Shown here: positions 6,271 to 14,432 of the stretch, one piece after another
Position numbering within the stretch: the first letter of the stretch is position 1
How the letters are laid out: each line of letters starts with the position of its first letter
Assembly (NCBI GenBank): GCA_030618905.1
Contig: JAUXCL010000017.1
Coordinates: 1 to 19,759 of the forward strand
DNA from: Bacteroidales bacterium
Lineage (GTDB): Bacteria; Bacteroidota; Bacteroidia; Bacteroidales; B18-G4
Direction: 5' to 3'
DNA: 19,759 bases
The notes under the pieces: model-generated
The model's database searches: none
Seen by the model: only the letters and a program-made list of their open reading frames with translations
What the model was told of the DNA's origin: nothing
Translations under genes and position numbers: made by a program

Positions 6271-8309
6271 GGTATCATACCAAGGAAATCCTTGATGCCA
6301 ATTATCTCAACATCCAGCTGTCGTGCTTTCTCATACTTTGCCGGCCCCATCGCTTCCCCCGCCAGCAGGTAGTTTGTTTTCGATGACACGGAAGATACAT
6401 TCTTTCCGCCATGCTTTTCTACCATGGCTTTAAGCTCTTCCCTGGAAAAATCTGAAAAAGTCCCGCTGATGACGAAGGATTTACCTTCAAGCGTTTGTGG
6501 ATTGTCCTGATCTGATTCTTTTACGGAGAATTGTAAACCTGCTAATTTAAGCCGCTCAATTAAATTCAGATTCCCTGGCTCATTAAAATATATGGTAACC
6601 TCTTCGGCAATTTTTTCGCCAATATCATCAATAAGTATCAGGTCGTCCTGGAAAGTATTTATCAATGCGTCTATATTTCTGTAATGCCTGGCCAATTTTT
6701 TGGCCACGGTTTCGCCCACATGCCTGATCCCGATGGCAAATAAGACCCTTTCAAAGCGTATTTCTTTCGATTGTTCAATTCCACGAAGGATATTGTCAAC
6801 TGTTTTTTCCTGGAAACTGACTTTCCTTTCTTTCTTATCATCAATAGCTGGAAAAACCTTTTCCAGGCCAAAAAGATCATCATGCTTTAAATCATATAAG
6901 TCTGCTATATCCTTCACCAGCTTATTGTCATACAGAATCTCAATTTTCCCCTCTCCCAAACTGTCAATATTCATCGCACGCCGGCTGATGAAGTGCTCCA
7001 GCCTGCCTTTGATCTGCGGGGGGCAATATTGGATATTTGGACAGAAAAAGATTGCTTCTCCTTCATTGCGTATTAAGCTTGTTCCGCATTCCGGACAATG
7101 GGTGATGAATTCGAATGGTTTTGCAAACAGGTCTCTTTTTGACTTATCAACCCCGACAATTTTGGGGATGATCTCGCCTCCTTTTTCAACGAGGACCATA
7201 TCGCCATTGTGTATATCCAGCTTCTGCATGATGTCGGCATTGTGCAAAGATGCCCGCTTTACACGTGTTCCGGCAAGCTGAACCGGTTCCAGGTTGGCTA
7301 CCGGTGTGATTGCACCAGTGCGGCCAACCTGGTACGTTACCGATCGCAATCTTGTAGAAGCTTGCTCAGCCTTGTATTTATAAGCAATGGCCCACCTGGG
7401 TGATTTTGCCGTACTTCCAAGCAGCGCCTGCTCTGCCATGTCATTTACCTTAATCACCACGCCGTCAATGTCAAAGGGGAGCTTTTGTCGCTTTTTATCC
7501 CATTGATTGATGAAATCAATGACTTCATCAATATTACTGCAAAGGGTTAAATGTTCGGAAACCTGCAATCCCCACTTTCTGGCTGCTGTAAGATTTTCAA
7601 AATGATATTTGGATGGCAATTGTCCTCCCAAAAGACTGTAAAACAAGCAATCCAGAGGTCTTTTGGCCACTTCTGCGGAATTCTGCATCTTCAGGCTGCC
7701 TGCAGCGGCATTGCGTGGATTGGCAAAAGGCACTTCTTCCTTATCCATCCGTTCTTCATTGATTTTTTGAAATCCTTTATGAGGAAGGAATATTTCGCCC
7801 CTGATCTCAAATTCAGATGGAAAATCGCCTTTTAACTTAAGTGGAATACTCCGGATGGTCTTGACATTGGTGCTGACATCATCACCGCTGACGCCATCTC
7901 CCCGCGTCACCGCCCGCATCAAGATTCCATTTACATAGCTTAAGCCAATAGCCACACCATCATATTTCAATTCACATACATAAGCAGGATCATGTCCCAG
8001 CAGATTCCGGACCCTCTGGTCGAAATCTTTGACTTCCTCAGCATTATAAGTATTGGAGAGTGAGAGCATAGGATATTTATGCTCAATTGATTGGAATTCC
8101 TTAGTTATATCCCCACCAACTTTTTGAGTAGGAGAGTTGGGATCTGCCAGATCGGGAAATTGCTTCTCCAGTTCAAGGAGCTCTATGATCAGTGCATCAT
8201 AATCAAAATCACTGATCTCCGGCATAGTCTCCATGTAATAGAGGTAATTATGCTGTTCAATCTGCTCAGCAAGCTGTTTCATCCTATTATGAGCCTGTTC
8301 TCTACTCAT
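6267..8309 (-). CDS. ligA: NAD-dependent DNA ligase LigA
   Basis: This full-length 680-residue ligase (family usually about 670) seals nicks in replication and repair using NAD. All domains are visible in order: the NAD-binding Ia domain with ISDFDYDAL (32-40), the adenylation domain with the nucleophile Lys115 in LKYDGVA, the NPRNAAAGSL segment (198-206), DIDGVVIKV (280-288), the OB fold, a four-cysteine zinc finger (C405, C408, C423, C429), helix-hairpin-helix repeats around 520-570, and a C-terminal BRCT domain (about 608-680, starting LEGKSFVISGTFS). Its start overlaps the end of the glycosyltransferase gene by eight bases (8302-8309), so the two are probably co-transcribed. Its end overlaps the stop of the convergent head-GIN gene, leaving no room for a separate terminator. 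Confidence 0.98.
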   Translation of the reverse strand: MSREQAHNRMKQLAEQIEQHNYLYYMETMPEISDFDYDALIIELLELEKQFPDLADPNSPTQKVGGDITKEFQSIEHKYPMLSLSNTYNAEEVKDFDQRVRNLLGHDPAYVCELKYDGVAIGLSYVNGILMRAVTRGDGVSGDDVSTNVKTIRSIPLKLKGDFPSEFEIRGEIFLPHKGFQKINEERMDKEEVPFANPRNAAAGSLKMQNSAEVAKRPLDCLFYSLLGGQLPSKYHFENLTAARKWGLQVSEHLTLCSNIDEVIDFINQWDKKRQKLPFDIDGVVIKVNDMAEQALLGSTAKSPRWAIAYKYKAEQASTRLRSVTYQVGRTGAITPVANLEPVQLAGTRVKRASLHNADIMQKLDIHNGDMVLVEKGGEIIPKIVGVDKSKRDLFAKPFEFITHCPECGTSLIRNEGEAIFFCPNIQYCPPQIKGRLEHFISRRAMNIDSLGEGKIEILYDNKLVKDIADLYDLKHDDLFGLEKVFPAIDDKKERKVSFQEKTVDNILRGIEQSKEIRFERVLFAIGIRHVGETVAKKLARHYRNIDALINTFQDDLILIDDIGEKIAEEVTIYFNEPGNLNLIERLKLAGLQFSVKESDQDNPQTLEGKSFVISGTFSDFSREELKAMVEKHGGKNVSSVSSKTNYLLAGEAMGPAKYEKARQLDVEIIGIKDFLGMIP

Positions 8310-9870
8310 GCTTCTTTTCAGGGATCATTGCAGCGTTTCTGTAAATGGTAATGGCTTCATTGGCATTCACCGGGTTCAACCAATGCAAGAGCTTGTCCAT
8401 GAATCCGGGTTCGATCTTTGTCTCGAAGATCATATCCGGAAAATAGCTTTCTATGTTTTGGATACGTTCATCCAGGTTCTCTTCTTCAACAAAGACAAAA
8501 AACCTTGGAATGATATTCGGATCATTCATGAGATTCTCACCAATAGGTTCCTTATAATTGTCACGGGTAATCTCTGTATACCTGATCCATTCGTCCAGGT
8601 AATACCTGGGCAAGAGCATCTGTCCGTATTTGTTTGAGTTTTCAAATAAAATAAACCTGATATCATCATACCTTGAGAGATAGGTCATGGATTCTACCTT
8701 GGCACGCTTGCTATAAGTGGTAGTAATGACTGGTAAAAGGGTGAGGTTGAGAGCCCAAAAGAAGATCCAGCAGCCGGTAAGCAGTTTTTTTCTTTTCTTC
8801 CAGAACCCTGAGGTGGAAATAAAACTGTTCCAGCCTATGATGCCGAGGATAATAAAGAATGGTAACACTGGCAGGATAAATCGTTCCTGCTTGTTCGGAT
8901 AATAGGAATGGAAAACAAGGAACAGCAGGGTAGGGAGGAAGATAATGAGGTACTTCTTCAGGATACCGGTCCTGAAAAAGCCAAAGAACAGGAAAAAACT
9001 GACCGGTGGTATCAGGATGCCCAGGATGAGCAATATGTAATTGTACCAGGGAGCGATGATGTAATCTGTGCGGTAGGTAATGTTGTGTTGGATATAAGCG
9101 ATCAACTCTGCGAATGGATAGCCCCAGATAAACATGTCAATAATCCCCTGGGTCAGGAATATGGCCAGGAGATAAGCAGCTCCAAGAATAAAAGTCTCGA
9201 TGAATTTGCGGTTGAATAACAACACCAGGCCAACGCCACCGGTAAAGATTAATGTCTGGTACCGGATAGAAAACGCAATTCCAAACAAAATCCCCACCCA
9301 AAAATACTTCAACCAGGTTTTTCGGAGCAGGTCTACTTTTTCGGTTTTCGTTTTTCGCTCTTCGATCAGCAAAAATGTTCCCCACAACAGAAAAGGCATA
9401 CAAACAACTTCCACCATATTCCTGACACTCATAAAGGGCATGAACCATAATAAAGCCAACAGCAAACCGACTTGCCTGGCTGAATGTTTGTCAGCGAGCT
9501 TTTCTGTTATTTTATAGCCATAGGAAACAATAAGCAGGGAAAATGCGGCATGTATCAGCCTGATGACATACATTTTGGCCTGTGGATCCGTAAGGTGGAT
9601 CTTCTCCAATAGTAAAAGAAGAATATAATGTATCCCTACATAGAAGAAACTATGTCCCTGGGGGGAAGTACTACCGCTACCTGGCAGCCATCTGTTGTAA
9701 TCATACCCATCGACCCAGGATTGGGCTGCTTCAATGACCAGGAAATGATCATCCAGCATGCCATAGCCTTTGGAGAATATCACGGCAATCAAGCGAAACA
9801 GAATAGCCAATCCCAGGATTAAACCTAATGGATTCTCATCCCAAACTCGCTGAATCTTTTGACGGATCAT
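8302..9870 (-). CDS. GT-C fold membrane glycosyltransferase (Alg9/PIG-B-like, GT22 or GT39 type)
   Basis: The 522-residue protein has about ten hydrophobic segments in the first 380 residues and a soluble C-terminal tail. The first luminal/periplasmic loop carries GYGMLDDHF (Asp40-Asp41), the acidic motif expected of GT-C enzymes that use polyprenyl-phosphate sugars. A later loop has YPNKQERFILPVLP (324-337), resembling the HKEERF-type motif of the Alg9/PIG-B mannosyltransferase family (PF03901). It probably transfers a sugar to an envelope glycan or protein on the periplasmic face; donor and acceptor are unknown. It sits 48 bases after usp1 and overlaps ligA by eight bases. Neither neighbour suggests a glycan pathway, so it appears to be an isolated enzyme. 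Confidence 0.78.
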   Translation of the reverse strand: MIRQKIQRVWDENPLGLILGLAILFRLIAVIFSKGYGMLDDHFLVIEAAQSWVDGYDYNRWLPGSGSTSPQGHSFFYVGIHYILLLLLEKIHLTDPQAKMYVIRLIHAAFSLLIVSYGYKITEKLADKHSARQVGLLLALLWFMPFMSVRNMVEVVCMPFLLWGTFLLIEERKTKTEKVDLLRKTWLKYFWVGILFGIAFSIRYQTLIFTGGVGLVLLFNRKFIETFILGAAYLLAIFLTQGIIDMFIWGYPFAELIAYIQHNITYRTDYIIAPWYNYILLILGILIPPVSFFLFFGFFRTGILKKYLIIFLPTLLFLVFHSYYPNKQERFILPVLPFFIILGIIGWNSFISTSGFWKKRKKLLTGCWIFFWALNLTLLPVITTTYSKRAKVESMTYLSRYDDIRFILFENSNKYGQMLLPRYYLDEWIRYTEITRDNYKEPIGENLMNDPNIIPRFFVFVEEENLDERIQNIESYFPDMIFETKIEPGFMDKLLHWLNPVNANEAITIYRNAAMIPEKKHE

Positions 9871-9918
9871 AGTTTCTTATATTCGGGTTGCTCCGATGAA
9901 CCCAGCCCGGCGCGATAT

Positions 9919-10785
9919 TTATATTAAGGAGACGTACAGATAATGAACATTCCCTGTTTCAATCGGGTTGATACACATTACAGGGATCTGTGCTTCATTG
10001 AACATCAGCTTTTCGCTCCATTTGGCAGCAGGGAAATCCGGTGAAAAGGTAGCTGCGCTGGTCATCATGAGGATTAAGTCTGCATTAATGCTTGATCCAT
10101 AATTGATGAGTTGCTCTGCAAAATTAGATTGATGTTCAGCTGTGGTGAATTGGTATTTGACCCCGCTTTTATAAAAAACTTCTTCAATCTGTGCTTTCAC
10201 AACGTTGAATTTTTTCAGGATATCAGTGTCTTTAGTATTCTGCTGGTAGATATGGAGCATTGAATTAAAGCTTTTTGCTATTTGCAGGGCCCATTCGACC
10301 TGTTGCCTGGGTTCTGTGAAATCATCAATAGGAAATACGATATTTTGATAGCCATTACTGAAGCCTCTTTTCTGAACAACGATGGTTGGTACCGGGGATT
10401 TTGACACCACTTTGAACGCAAAACTACCGAACAGGTATTGCAGGCCTTTCTTGCCATGTGTTCCCAGGACCATGATAGTGGCACCAATTTCTGCAGCAGT
10501 TTCGTGAATTTCCTTGAATATGCTACCTTCTTTGGTCAGATGATCAACATCGATGTCTGATTTTTCACTGATTGCATCAACAATGGCATTTAGTTTTTTG
10601 TCAATTTCAGCTTCGGAAAGGTTTTCTTTTTTCAATTGGGATTTACTCTCTTTATTGATGACGTGCATCACCACCAATTTGTATTTCAAAAATCCCGCCA
10701 GCTCTGCCGCATGATCTATTGCATTTTGGCAGGTATCGGAAAAATCGGTGGGGACCATCACGATGTTGTTTAACGTGTATTTCAT
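9919..10785 (-). CDS. tandem-domain universal stress protein (first copy)
   Basis: The 288-residue cytoplasmic protein is made of two UspA-like domains. The first (about 5-140) begins IVMVPTDFSD and carries the nucleotide-binding glycine loop GTHGKKGLQYLFGS (108-121), then PVPTIVVQKR. The second (about 147-275) is degenerate: it ends IPVMCINP but lacks a clear glycine loop. The loop has eight residues between the second and third glycines, one fewer than the classic G-x2-G-x9-G-S/T ATP motif. Paralogous to the protein at 12860-13702, with matching motif positions. The two genes flank the phosphatase gene. Usp proteins act in stress survival, but the ligand and partner are unknown. A TAnnTTTG element lies 30 bases upstream of the start. 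Confidence 0.92.
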   Translation of the reverse strand: MKYTLNNIVMVPTDFSDTCQNAIDHAAELAGFLKYKLVVMHVINKESKSQLKKENLSEAEIDKKLNAIVDAISEKSDIDVDHLTKEGSIFKEIHETAAEIGATIMVLGTHGKKGLQYLFGSFAFKVVSKSPVPTIVVQKRGFSNGYQNIVFPIDDFTEPRQQVEWALQIAKSFNSMLHIYQQNTKDTDILKKFNVVKAQIEEVFYKSGVKYQFTTAEHQSNFAEQLINYGSSINADLILMMTSAATFSPDFPAAKWSEKLMFNEAQIPVMCINPIETGNVHYLYVSLI

Positions 10786-10814
10786 ATTGTTTTGCTTTTT
10801 TATTATCGTTTAAA

Positions 10815-10822
10815 CAAATGTA
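10815..10822 (-). promoter_or_regulatory. TAnnTTTG -7 element for the first usp gene
   Basis: The minus strand reads TACATTTG, identical to the element at 182-189. A TTA (one base off TTG) lies 19 bases upstream. Transcription would start near 10808, giving a leader of about 20 bases before the ATG at 10785. The region is a divergent gap shared with the phosphatase gene, whose own promoter I could not identify. Confidence 0.45.
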
Positions 10823-10914
10823 TGAATAAAATTTATTCCGCTAAGCGTATTGTTTGATTTTGCATCAGAAAACAGCGTGGGATCTTGCATATTTTATACT
10901 ACTTTTATGGCACA

Positions 10915-12855
10915 ATGGCAGTAAAAAGATCCATCAGTTTTAAGTTCAGTAGTTCGATTCTGACCATAGCATCGATAATCATGGTTATTATGCTGTATTC
11001 CAATTACAGGGTATCCCGGGACCTGGTCCTTGACAATGCAGCACGTGATGTCAAAAACCTAACCCAGTTAACAATTAATCAGATAGATAATGTCTTTGAG
11101 AATATTGAGAATATCCCCGAAGACTTTGCCCTTCGCTTAGAAAATCCTGATGTACAAAGGGTGGATGAAAAGAAAACATTGATGTCGCTCATTGAAAGGA
11201 TCAAATTACTGTACGGTTCAAGCGTCGCTTATGAACCATTTTTCAATGGAACAGATACAGTATACCATGCTCCGTATTTGTATAGGCAGGGTGATTCAAT
11301 AATATTTAAGAACCTGGCCCGGGATACTTATAAATACCATTTACAAGATTGGTATACTATTCCCAAAAAGCTTAACAGGCCAGTTTGGTCAGAGCCGTAT
11401 TTTGATGAAGGAGGCGGTGAACGATTAATGGTAACCTATTCAGTGCCATTTTATAAGGCAGAGAATGGCAAAAGGGTTTTTAATGGTGTGGTTACGGCAG
11501 ATCTATCCTTAAGGCATCTTCAAAAGTTAATTTCATCTATCCAGTTTTATGAAAGCGGTTATGCCATGTTGATCACTGAAAAAGGCGTAGTAGTTACCCA
11601 TCCACGGATAGATTATCGTACAGAGGAAAGTGTGACCAATATCATACAAATCGTAGAGGATGAAAAACTGCTTGCTGTTTTTGACAGGATGATGAAGGGA
11701 GAAACGGACTTTCTTCCCTTAGAAGATGTTGTCATTAATAATGAAATTGTCCGCGATTGGATATCATTTGCCCCGATCCCATCTACGGGCTGGTCAGTGG
11801 CAATTTTGTTTGATGAGCGCGATATCTATGCAGGTTTGCACAGTTTGATGTTAAAGCTTGCCATCCTGGGGATTGGAGGCTTGTTGGCCCTGGCCCTGAT
11901 AATTATACAGGGTGCAAGAAAAGTTACTAAACCATTGAAACTACTTGCTAAAGCAACAAAAGAAATAGGTGCCGGTAATCTTGAAAGTGAAGTCCCTGAG
12001 ATCAATACCAATGATGAGGTCGCTGAAATGGGTTTATCGATTAAATCCATGCAGCAAGATCTTATCTCATATATTGAAAACCTGAAAAAGACCACTGCGG
12101 AAAAAGAACAGATTGAGTCTGAGATCAAAATTGCCAGCCAGATACAGATGTCGATGTTGCCACAGGAGATCCCTTCTCCACATTCGATCAACAACTATGG
12201 CATTCAGGGATACCTGCATCCGGCCAAAGAAGTGGGGGGTGATTTCTATGATTTTATGATCACCGGTAATAAATTATACTTTGCCATAGGAGATGTATCC
12301 GGTAAAGGTGTACCGGCAGCCCTTTTTATGGCCAAGGCCATCACCTTGTTCCGGGCAAAGGCAGAAAAAAATCTCAAAGTAAACAAGATTGCTTTTGAGA
12401 TGAATAATGACCTCAGCAAATACAATGAAAATGCCATGTTTGTGACTTTCTTTATTGGTGAACTCGATTATAAGCATGGAACTATTGAATATTGCAATGC
12501 CGGGCATAACCCTCCATACATCCATAAAGGATCCTCTGAACGATTGGAAACAATGGAAATGGCGCATGGGCTTCCCTTAGGCCTGATGCCTGATAAGGAC
12601 TATGGCATGGGAAAGATCTCCCTGACTGATGCATCAGGATTATTTATGTTTACTGATGGAATCACAGAAGCAGAGAACAGCAAAAAAGAACTCTTTGGTG
12701 ATGATCGCCTGAAGGAATTGCTATTGCGTTATCCAGGGGAGAATAGTGAACAATTGATCAAAATTTTACTTGAAGAGATCCACAGCTTTGTGGGGGATGC
12801 CGAACAATCGGATGATATAACCTTACTCCTTTTAAAGGACCTGAAGGGAAAGTAG
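10915..12855 (+). CDS. membrane dCache-HAMP-PPM (SpoIIE/RsbU-like) serine phosphatase
   Basis: I chose the ATG at 10915 (646 residues, MAVKRSISFK); an in-frame TTG at 10885 adds ten residues but looks non-coding. Order of parts, numbered from 10915: transmembrane helix 11-30; extracytoplasmic dCache-like sensor about 35-305, including the WYTIPKKLNRPVWSEPYFD stretch; second helix about 311-333; HAMP about 334-386; a coiled linker; and a PP2C/SpoIIE phosphatase at about 430-646. The metal-binding motifs are intact: VGGDFYDF (440-447), GDVSGKGVP (459-467), FTDGITEAE (579-587) and SDDIT (632-636). RsbU-type enzymes dephosphorylate STAS-domain anti-anti-sigma proteins in partner switching. No STAS or anti-sigma kinase gene lies in this window, so the target must be elsewhere. 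The gene converges on the second usp gene, with only four bases between the stops. Confidence 0.95.
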   Translation: MAVKRSISFKFSSSILTIASIIMVIMLYSNYRVSRDLVLDNAARDVKNLTQLTINQIDNVFENIENIPEDFALRLENPDVQRVDEKKTLMSLIERIKLLYGSSVAYEPFFNGTDTVYHAPYLYRQGDSIIFKNLARDTYKYHLQDWYTIPKKLNRPVWSEPYFDEGGGERLMVTYSVPFYKAENGKRVFNGVVTADLSLRHLQKLISSIQFYESGYAMLITEKGVVVTHPRIDYRTEESVTNIIQIVEDEKLLAVFDRMMKGETDFLPLEDVVINNEIVRDWISFAPIPSTGWSVAILFDERDIYAGLHSLMLKLAILGIGGLLALALIIIQGARKVTKPLKLLAKATKEIGAGNLESEVPEINTNDEVAEMGLSIKSMQQDLISYIENLKKTTAEKEQIESEIKIASQIQMSMLPQEIPSPHSINNYGIQGYLHPAKEVGGDFYDFMITGNKLYFAIGDVSGKGVPAALFMAKAITLFRAKAEKNLKVNKIAFEMNNDLSKYNENAMFVTFFIGELDYKHGTIEYCNAGHNPPYIHKGSSERLETMEMAHGLPLGLMPDKDYGMGKISLTDASGLFMFTDGITEAENSKKELFGDDRLKELLLRYPGENSEQLIKILLEEIHSFVGDAEQSDDITLLLLKDLKGK

Positions 12856-12859
12856 ACTG

Positions 12860-13702
12860 CTAATAAGCCACAATTTTTTTCCAGTTCAAATCCCTGGGAT
12901 TGATACACATTACCGGTATTTGTGATGTGTTGAAGATCAGATCTTCATCGTAGCTGCCAAGGATGAATGTCGACAATCCTTTTTCAGGATTGGTCATGAT
13001 CATGACCATGTCTGCACTTTTGGAAGTAGCATAGTCAATCACATGTTTGGTGAAGTTACCTGATTTCCCACCCACATCAACTGTATATTCAACTTCATTT
13101 TTGTCGAAATAGGTGCTTATCATATTAACGGCATTGTCAATTTTGGCACTACCGGAAAGCTGGTAGATCAAAATTTTGGCACCAAATTCCTGTGCAATAT
13201 GGGTAGCCCATTGTGTCTTTTCCCATGGACCTGCATCGCTTGTAATGGGTAAAACAATTTTTTTGAAATTTCCCTGAACAGGTCTTTTTTGTACAACGAT
13301 TACCGGAACCGGAGAGCTCGTTACAACCCTTAATGCGAAACTGCCGGTGAGTTTCTGCATACCCACTTTTCCATGTGTGCCAAGAAAAAGGAGGCTCGCA
13401 CCTATATCCTGAGATACTTCGCTGATGGTCGTGAAAATATTCCCTTCCCGGGCGATAATTTCTACATTAATTTTCTTTTCTTCAGCCAGTTTTTTACCAA
13501 TTGTTTTGAGCTTTTCTTCAATATATGCTGCATCCCGGCCTTCTTTTTTCAATAACGATTTGGTATTTGAATCTATAACATGAAGAAGCGTTACCCTGAA
13601 ACCAAATTCTTTGGCAGTTTCCGCAGCCTGGTTAATGGCATTATCGCAAACTTCAGAAAAATCAGTGGGTACTAAGATGAGCTTATTTTTCAAAGGTTCC
13701 AT
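12860..13702 (-). CDS. tandem-domain universal stress protein (second copy)
   Basis: The 280-residue protein has two Usp domains. It opens LILVPTDFSEVCDNAI and has the glycine loop GTHGKVGMQKLTGS at 108-121, exactly the same residue positions as the first copy and with the same one-residue-short loop. The second domain ends IPVMCINP as in the first copy and, unlike it, keeps a glycine-serine stretch (KGLSTFILGS) at the equivalent place, so it may still bind nucleotide. The pair most likely arose by duplication. The gene has its own perfect TAnnTTTG element and lies 79 bases downstream of the HD hydrolase gene on the same strand. Role: stress response; partners unknown. Confidence 0.92.
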   Translation of the reverse strand: MEPLKNKLILVPTDFSEVCDNAINQAAETAKEFGFRVTLLHVIDSNTKSLLKKEGRDAAYIEEKLKTIGKKLAEEKKINVEIIAREGNIFTTISEVSQDIGASLLFLGTHGKVGMQKLTGSFALRVVTSSPVPVIVVQKRPVQGNFKKIVLPITSDAGPWEKTQWATHIAQEFGAKILIYQLSGSAKIDNAVNMISTYFDKNEVEYTVDVGGKSGNFTKHVIDYATSKSADMVMIMTNPEKGLSTFILGSYDEDLIFNTSQIPVMCINPRDLNWKKIVAY

Positions 13703-13739
13703 ACAATCATAAAATTTAATGCGATTAATTCTTGAAAAA

Positions 13740-13747
13740 CAAAGATA
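13740..13747 (-). promoter_or_regulatory. TAnnTTTG -7 element for the second usp gene
   Basis: The minus strand reads TATCTTTG, a perfect -7 match, 38 bases before the ATG at 13702. No TTG is visible 17-23 bases further upstream, so recognition may depend on another sigma factor or the match may be chance. The surrounding 79-base gap is strongly AT-rich. Confidence 0.4.
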
Positions 13748-13781
13748 TAAAATAATATGTCGTCAGTATGTTAAAAAATTA

Positions 13782-14372
13782 TTATTTATCTATGGTACAC
13801 AGTTCTTTAATTTGTTGAAGGTTCTCACTTTTCTTGTCATTTCTGATGAATTGAGCAGATTTTGTAAAGAACTGGTGATTTTCCAGGAAATCTATCTGTA
13901 ATTCATACCACTCCTTAAGTGTTGTTGGTCGAATTTTCAGAATATTCCATTCTTGTCTGAGCTTAAGAGCGATCATGAAAAAATCATCCCTGCCCAGGTA
14001 GTCCAGGTCAGCATCACAAAGTACCTGTTCATTCAAATTTTGAGCACTTTGCGGCAACCTGGTCGTGATGATCATTTTGTTGATGGCATCAATATCCTTC
14101 CCGGAATAACCGAATTCAGGTAAAGCCTCCATGGCTATGGCTGCACTTGCCATTTCATGATCAAGGTATGTATCGAGCATCCCAATATCATGGAACACCG
14201 CAGCAGTCTCAACCAGTAGCTGGTCATGTTCCTCCAGGCCTTCCATGCGGCATAAACGCCTGGCAGAACGCCAGACATCTAATGTATGATCAGAATTGTG
14301 ATAGAAGTGGTCAAGGCTTGATTCTTCTGTTAACCTTGTGATGACATATTCTTTAGCTTTTTTAAAGTCCAT
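13782..14372 (-). CDS. HD-domain metal-dependent phosphohydrolase
   Basis: The 196-residue protein has the HD superfamily metal ligands in order: YHNSDHT (His29), AVFHDIGM (His61-Asp62), DHEMAS (His72) and VLCDADLDYLG (Asp120-Asp124). It lacks RelA/SpoT synthetase or HD-GYP motifs and has no membrane segment. Such stand-alone HD proteins hydrolyse nucleotides or other phosphate esters; the substrate is not readable from the sequence. It follows the class III cyclase gene by 60 bases on the same strand. A role in turning over a cyclic nucleotide would be attractive, but that is inference from position only. The C-terminus past about 175 is lysine-rich and poorly conserved-looking. Confidence 0.85.
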   Translation of the reverse strand: MDFKKAKEYVITRLTEESSLDHFYHNSDHTLDVWRSARRLCRMEGLEEHDQLLVETAAVFHDIGMLDTYLDHEMASAAIAMEALPEFGYSGKDIDAINKMIITTRLPQSAQNLNEQVLCDADLDYLGRDDFFMIALKLRQEWNILKIRPTTLKEWYELQIDFLENHQFFTKSAQFIRNDKKSENLQQIKELCTIDK

Positions 14373-14432
14373 TGTTAGTTATTCAGTTTAAAGTAAAACG
14401 CAAAAGCGATGGTTTTTATATTTCTATTATTA

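Noticed and set aside
6700..7281. 193-residue open frame on the plus strand
   Set aside because: It lies entirely antisense to the well-conserved ligA coding sequence, has serine/arginine-rich low-quality composition and no recognisable domain.
8908..9517. two overlapping plus-strand open frames of about 100 residues
   Set aside because: They are antisense to the glycosyltransferase gene; their composition (glutamate/glutamine-rich, then random) mirrors complementary codons of membrane helices.
9885..9903. GGGTT/AACCC hairpin between the first usp gene and the glycosyltransferase gene
   Set aside because: Five pairs with a nine-base loop and no following T-run; too weak to call a terminator.
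10885..10914. upstream TTG start adding MHILYYFYGT to the phosphatase
   Set aside because: The ATG at 10915 begins a typical basic-then-hydrophobic membrane entry; the added residues look like translated AT-rich leader.
11826..12194. 122-residue minus-strand open frame
   Set aside because: It is antisense to the HAMP and linker part of the phosphatase, with no start signal or domain.
13782..14372. HD protein as a (p)ppGpp hydrolase or HD-GYP c-di-GMP phosphodiesterase
   Set aside because: No RelA/SpoT companion motifs and no GYP motif; only generic HD metal ligands are present.
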